From the NCBI RefSeq assembly GCF_023101765.2, contig NC_064231.1, positions 8,136,501 through 8,200,500 on the forward strand: a stretch of 64,000 nucleotides of DNA. The letters run 5' to 3'. The position numbers and the translations under genes were made by a program. The notes beneath the pieces were generated by a model. That model saw only the letters and a list, made by a program, of their open reading frames with translations, was not told the DNA's origin and ran no database searches. How positions within the stretch are numbered: position 1 is the stretch's first letter; each line of letters starts with the position of its first letter. The DNA comes from Spodoptera frugiperda (lineage: Eukaryota; Arthropoda; Insecta; Lepidoptera; Noctuidae). Shown here piece by piece: positions 58,155 to 64,000 of this stretch.

Positions 58155-58362
58155 GGTACGATTCCCGGGTCGGGCGAAGCATAGCTGAGCTCTTTCGGTT
58201 TTTCGAAAATTTCTTAGTCTGGAAATGTACTCGGTATATAACAATGGACTATAAGGGACTTACAACATAGATTGTGAAAAGTGGGTGTACATTGTATAGT
58301 GGCATTACCTGCCACAACTCTTACTCTGCCTACCCGTTCGGGGATAAAAGGCGTGACGATGT
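58155..58362 (+). repeat. SINE family A, copy retaining the B box
   Basis: ggtacgattcccgggtcggg at the left is the tRNA-like B box; then ctctttcggtttttcgaaaa, gtgaaaagtgggtgtacatt, ctacccgttcggggataaaa and ggcgtgacgatg. Confidence 0.8.
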
Positions 58363-60226
58363 AGAAAAAAATAAACAGACAAGTATTATTAAGGATGAAT
58401 TAGCAAAATGTTATTACCACCCATAAATGCCACCTATTTTAAGCATTCTTAAAACCATTTTCATGATTCCGAGTCGAATCAGTAAATTGTATAGAATGTA
58501 TCTATTCTCTTAGTAGTTATCTATATTATTAGTATATATCTGTTCGATAGTCTTAAATATAGCGCAGACGAGACATTTTATAGTCAGCTTACATAATCCA
58601 GATACAAAGTACCGATACGAACTTAACACTGCCGACAAAAATGATGTCACGAAACCGAACCGTTTTTTCTGTGGACAGAGGGTAAATGTATCGGCAATTT
58701 TATATGGAAGAAGGCATTAGTGTTGATGCTGGTCATGTACCTATTATCAAGATATCGGATTTATCGCCAACGGTATTTTGTGCGTAGTTTCCACAGTTAC
58801 CAACTACTTAGCTATAGGTAACGTGTTGGGTTCTTTCCAACGCTTCCACGAAATAAACGGGAATCGATTTTTACTTCGTACCGTGGTGTTTTCTGATGAT
58901 TTGTTTTGGTCACGCGACTGACGTGGGACTAGATATCCTGTCAGAACACCTATAGAGGTCGGATGGAAAGATAACATGCAAAGCTTTACGTCGGATTACA
59001 TTTTCATCATTGCGTTTTCGTTTAATCCTGGGTGTTGGATTGAGATGGATTGGGAAAACGTCTAAAAGGTCGAAGGTAAAATATTTTTTTTTATTATCAA
59101 ATTGGAAAACATTTCCAGGGATTTTTATAAGGAAATGGCCCCTTAAAGGCTTTAGGACGACTTAACCGATCACCTTTCATATATTTCTTAATCCTGAAAG
59201 AAATTACTAACACAAGAAAGCTGTGCAGTGGCATTGTTTATTGAGAAAACTGACAACTACGGCCTACGGCGCCATTTGAAAACAAATCCAAATGACAAAA
59301 GTTCTGAATTCTTACATTCTTACATATTGCGAAGACACATTTCCACTTAAATTGAGAATACTTAGCGTAAAAGGTTTCTCCGTTTACTTTTATACAACTT
59401 GGCTTAAAGGAGACACAAAGTTGTATAATTATGTGCATATTTAGTCCACTAAGTGATCTTAGAACCGTTGTTTGATTGCCAACATTGTTGTAGAGACAAT
59501 GCCATCAAAGACGGGCGTTGTTCGTAATCGATTTAATTTTAATTCAATTAGACACTGACTGTCAGTGATGGAGTAGTCGTGAGCGTGTTCAGCGTGACAT
59601 GCTGATTTTCCAATTTAACAGTAGGTACGACGGCGGATGTCCTACACTGATTAATTAGGCTAATTATGGTATATCTAACTACAATATTAACTTTCAACAT
59701 TATAATGCTTCTTTTGAAAACAGGAAAGCATACGTATTCATTTGTCTTAACTTATATAAGTCATCGTTAGTTAATTTTTAAAGTGATTAATATGTTTGTA
59801 AGTATACATAAAGTATGTACATATTTACAGAATTCATTATATTAAGGAAAGGAATAAACCAGTACGAAAAATACTGCAGATTTTTTGTTTTGCTCTACGT
59901 ATTTTTGACGATAATTATCGCGTTATGCGATGCAACAATATTTTCTCTACGAGTTTCGTTAGTAGTACCTATGTTGTTTGAAATAAAGTGCAAAATCTAT
60001 TTACGCGTTTGCCACGTCAGTCAGTTTAATTGTACCTGTAACAATGCGAAAATAAATCGCAATCAAAGCGTCTTGTTTAAGCGTCGCGTCGTAAGGGAGA
60101 CAGGACATAGCCGGGACACGGGCTATTAGCATTTATATTAACCCTTAAGAAAACAGGTTTGTGGAAATTAAAGTAAATTAGATTAAACCTTCATTCCCTC
60201 TACTACATACTTGCAAAGATTAAGTC
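58363..60226. other. Intergenic DNA; nothing recognised
   Basis: About 1.9 kb. No gene supported; a frame of about 100 codons at 59815-60129 was considered and rejected. Confidence 0.4.
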
Positions 60227-60310
60227 TTTGACTGCCAATAGAAAACTGTTGAAGGCAAATCCTCCGCTAACGTCGGTCACCGATGACCACCATGGCGTTC
60301 AATGTGTTAA
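60227..60310 (+). repeat. Dispersed repeat D
   Basis: ctttgactgccaatagaaaa, ctgttgaaggcaaatcctcc, gctaacgtcggtc, atggcgttcaatgtgttaa. Inverted relative of 23957-24041; ends in TTAA. Confidence 0.65.
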
Positions 60311-61800
60311 ATACATATAGGTGCTGTGGTTATGACAAGCTTGTTAGGTTATCTCCTAAAACGATAAATATAGTCTAGAAATAGTCAACTAGTTTTATCT
60401 AGATGACACGACTTTGAACTTTTGTGTATGTTAGCGAAAACATTAATACGTATCTCATTAACGCGATTATTTATTTATAAATAACAGTTTAATATGAGGC
60501 ATTTTCTCTACAAGATTAAATAGGAATTTATTTTGTTCTTTTTCCGATAACCACCCTTTAATAGGTATTACAAAAAATAATGAGCGAGGTATAAATAAAA
60601 TGTGAGTGTATGTTTCTTGTTAATATCGAAATAACCGCTCTTTACTACATGCATATATACATATGTACATCTATAATATCTTTTACAATTTCTGTCTGTC
60701 TATCTGTTTGTTTTCGCTAATATCTGAAATGGGTTTTGATAAGAATTTATTAGCAGGTAGCTGATGTATTAAGGAGCAACTTAGGCTATTTTTATTAGTC
60801 ACAAAGTCCGTAATCCACGTAAAGCCGCGGGAATCAGCTAGATATATAAAAAGAGGTATTTGACGTTTCAAAAGAGCCTAATTTAGGATTAATTAAAATA
60901 AGTGCTTTGACATTGACTTTGTAGTCCATATCAAGTGAGAGTGGCTCTCAAGATGCTAGTCAACTTAGTCATGGCCAGATACGGATGAACAAGGTTTAGT
61001 ATAAGAAGTTAACATAATTATTACAATATCAACCTAAGTCAAAAATATAATTTTACTACTCGTATAAATTGCAATAGCCATTACTATAAAAAAAACAAAG
61101 TAGGTATATACCTAGACATGGTTTTTTACATATCAATGTAACACCCATTATTGTCTCCCCAAATACATTTTGTGTTTTACACGTGTACTGCGGATTAGCT
61201 AATCAAGTAATTGACCCACAATCTACGCAAATGTTTCTGAATTAACTTTATATAGTGCTCTTAAAACTGTAGTAGGTAATAACCATGCAGGTATTGCAGC
61301 TGAATAGAACTAACAGTTTAAAGTAATAACAAGGATTATCTTGGTATACAGGATGTTAAGTGAAACGATGAGAAAGTGAATATGAATATGAATATGAAGT
61401 GGGTGTGTATGTTTAAGAGTATTTAATCGACACTAATATGATGTATACAAGACATTTTGTTTTAAGTTTTCATATAATTGTTGTTTTAAATACTATTAAT
61501 TTCGTTAATAACAAGCGTGTAAGCAAATTCTAACTTTAACTATGAGTCTATTAAGATGACAATCTGACATTCTACCGAAATACAGGAGTACAGAATAGAA
61601 ATATACATGATCTAGAACATGGCAATAACTCAGTAGATACAAACGTTTCAATCTATCAAGCTTGGTGAAAACTTTAGCTGGCCATCCAGCTCGTAGCTTC
61701 CTTAATAAATAACTATAAACTGCATTACTTATGTACTGACTCGGTCAGTTTTTGATGGTGATGCTCCACGCTTATGTTTAAAGTCTAACGATGTTTACTA
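60311..61800. other. Intergenic DNA with minor repeat scraps
   Basis: Around 60690-60850 (ctgtctgtctatctgtttgt ... gccgcgggaatcagctag) looks like a decayed transposon 3' region. A gaatatgaatatgaatatga run is at about 61377. No gene. Confidence 0.4.
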
Positions 61801-61819
61801 CTTCCAATATTTGACTGCA

Positions 61820-62030
61820 CTGTTGGTGCGGTTGTTGGGTAAATGGCTTTCGCGCTACGTGTAGTATGTTCGATTCCTGCTCGGAGCAACTGTATATGAG
61901 ACCGATCAATTGTTGTTTCGGGTCTGGGTGTTATGTGTATGTGAAGTTGTATGTTTCTAAACGCACCTACGACACACAAGAAAATTCTAGTGTAGGGCAA
62001 CGTTATATTAAAAATAAACATTAATATATT
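61820..62030 (+). repeat. Second tRNA-derived SINE type
   Basis: tgcggttgttgggtaaatgg then a B-box-like gttcgattcctgctcggag, body ttgttgtttcgggtctgggt and gttatgtgtatgtgaagttg, and an AT-rich end (ttaaaaataaac). Its body differs from family A. A second B-box-like stretch near 62080-62105 (gtacgattccttgattaatt cccggttcg) may belong to another decayed copy. Confidence 0.6.
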
Positions 62031-62109
62031 GAATTTTGGATTAAGTCTTCACTGTGACGGCCTTGTTTCCCAAATGGTAGTACGATTCCTTGATTAATTC
62101 CCGGTTCGT

Positions 62110-63798
62110 GTAAACGATGATTAAATAATTTAGATTTTCGAGAATTCTTATTAAAAGCATATAATAAATGGATTTTGAATCAGATTTTTTTCGTGTTTTC
62201 TAAATGTTTTTTAAAGTTATGAACTTTTCTATTTGTAAGTATTTTATTTACGTTTCTCGTTTACTGAACACTCTGTACAAGTGACTGAGAGCTTAATGGA
62301 TGCTGTATGTAGGTTAGTATTCCGAACAGATTGCCTGGACAGCAACTAATCTAGGCATTATTAAGCCATAGGGAAATTACACTGTATGGAGGTAGTAAAA
62401 TTTTATGCCCAGCTAAATCACCTGTTGTACGCGTGTTAATATAACTGTGTATATTATATCTACATTAATGAATGTATATTACAATTCATTGTATTGGGTA
62501 GGCGGAGTATTTTATAATAATCAATGAATGTAATGTTGTTCAGACCAGATGACATGTTTTATTTGTAGCTTATGGGCGACAAATCACAGGTGTAGTTTTT
62601 ATAATATATGACATACGTAGGTATAGTATATTATGTGTGTAATATACTAAATTAACTAAAATTTACGGTTTGCTCGAAACGATTTTTTTTGAGGTAAACC
62701 CTTAATTTTAGTTAACAGCTGTACTATATAAGTTGACCTTGTCAAAACGTTTAAGGTTTATTGCTACATACGAGGTTTAATTATAAACATTTTTAAAGTT
62801 TATATTAATATTTTGCTCGATTAAAGCAAAGTTTTCAAGTTCAAAAGTCCTTGAAATTCTTGAGACCAAAGGAATTCAAAGATTTACAACTACAATTATG
62901 ATGTTATTTTTCATAACATTTATAATTTAATCATGAATTCTCAGAAATAAATTCGTAAAAGAACAAATCCCTTTGTGATAATTTAACTTGCATTACGCGA
63001 CATGTTAAGTTTTTTGTTTTAGTAAAAACAAAGAAAATTCTACTATTTGTTTAAAGTTTCTTTGAAACTAAAATGTATTTTGAAATAAATAAAGAATTTT
63101 CTAAAGTAACATGTATCTACCTGTAAAAATAATATGTACCTTGATATAAAATGTATATGTAGTAGGTATTTATGCAACAAATTATAGCCTCCTAGAACCT
63201 ACATCGTAGTTTTCTAATACTAGGAAATGATATAAAATTGTCAATTTTCCACACTGTAGCCTATCACGTTGCTAGTAAAATTCTGCGAACCGATATCGTA
63301 TACTTTATCGCTCTTGTAGTTTCCTCGCAAACGTCGCGTCGATAGATATAACATTTATTAAATGAAATTGGAGAATTATCTAGTCGTTAAATTCGAATTA
63401 AGTTATAAATTATTTCTTAGAATAATGGATTATGAAATAGTTTATGTTACTTGTCTAGGAAATAGATCGGGGTCTCAGTATTGGAAGTATTAGTAACTCT
63501 ATAATATATTTATAACAATTATTGTGAGACTTTTTAAATTAACTAAAATTAATGGAGAAAGGCTCTACTACCTCTACTTTGTAGCAGATATAAGAAAATA
63601 AGTAGTAGAAGACATTACTGAACACCTTCTACTGTATACTTTCGTTTCTTACTAACTTGAAATAGGTAGTTAAATAAATAAATTAATAGTATTTCAGTAA
63701 TTTTTTATATTGTGTCAAATAAGTAGGTACTTACTCAGTTATCTATAATATCTATAGTTTTGATTTTTCCTATCCTAAACGAATAATTTACTAAAATT
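62110..63798. other. Intergenic DNA upstream of the right-end ORF
   Basis: About 1.7 kb, AT-rich, would contain the promoter if the right-end exon is real. No motif singled out. Confidence 0.4.
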
Positions 63799-63973
63799 AT
63801 GGATGCAAACTATTATCTTTTTCTTCTTATTTCAACGTTTATCGACAAAATGGAAAAAGTAAAATCACTTGCTAACGCGAGGCGTGAAGGAAAAGGAAAA
63901 TTGGAGGTCGATGACTCAGCATCTTCTAACTTCACTAACGCTGTTCGGAATTTAGTAGAAAATATTAGCATAG
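63799..63973 (+). CDS. Possible first coding exon of an unidentified gene running off the right edge
   Basis: ATG at 63799; a second in-frame ATG at 63850 begins MEKVKSLANARREGKGKLEV, then DDSASSNFTNAVRNLVENIS. The frame reaches a good donor (atag|gtatga) at 63973/63974 and is closed by a stop soon after, as expected for an intron. The N-terminal MDANYYLFLLISTFID is hydrophobic and could be a signal-like segment or just upstream non-coding sequence if the second ATG is used. No family recognised and no downstream exon visible, so this is tentative. Confidence 0.35.
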
Positions 63974-64000
63974 GTATGATTTACAACTGAAAAATGGGGC

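Noticed and set aside
59815..60129. 104-codon plus-strand open frame
   Set aside because: Hydrophobic, AT-biased translation with scattered Cys; no recognised domain and no splice or promoter context.

Overview
The window looks like a piece of a moth or butterfly (Lepidoptera) chromosome, possibly a noctuid. The DNA is AT-rich. Genes have short exons with canonical GT/AG introns. The non-coding DNA is full of insect-type mobile-element debris: tRNA-derived SINEs, foldback elements, TTAA- and TA-flanked MITEs, and a Jockey/CR1-type non-LTR retrotransposon. The order-level assignment rests on the repeat types and on how the proteins look by eye; no database was searched.

The left quarter (1-16.8 kb) is gene-dense and holds four conserved genes whose exons can be traced splice site by splice site. 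(1) An ARIP4/RAD54L2-type SNF2 helicase lies on the minus strand: 15 coding exons run from the start at 8035 down past base 1, and the second helicase lobe lies outside the window. (2) NDUFB7, a complex I subunit with a twin CX9C fold, is on the minus strand (10679-9514, 3 exons). (3) A NEK-family, kinase-only protein kinase is on the plus strand (11410-14529, 6 exons). Its fifth intron contains a separate intronless ORF with an AT-hook-like motif and a DUF4817-type helix-turn-helix. (4) U2 snRNP A' (U2A'/SNRPA1) is on the minus strand (16754-14933, 6 exons), tail to tail with the kinase. These are housekeeping functions (chromatin remodelling, respiration, signalling, splicing); no shared pathway is implied by their proximity.

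From 16.8 to 63.8 kb there is no host gene I can support, making a gene-poor stretch of about 47 kb. It contains the endonuclease/reverse-transcriptase part of a non-LTR retrotransposon (33557-30752, minus strand, one frameshift, no ORF1), several copies each of at least three dispersed repeat families, and several terminal-inverted-repeat elements: 21.84-22.29, 23.46-23.62, 38.22-38.41, 49.07-49.40 and 52.10-53.10 kb. There are also short perfect hairpins and a 210-bp inverted repeat with no mismatches at 44117-44658. At the far right (63799-63973) a short ORF ending at a good splice donor could be the first coding exon of a gene that continues beyond the window.

The observations I rate highest are the 210-bp perfect inverted repeat, the nested HTH/AT-hook gene inside the kinase intron, the 450-bp foldback element bounded by an identical 14-bp direct repeat, and the 1-kb element with 20-bp terminal inverted repeats and repeated TGGCCA motifs.
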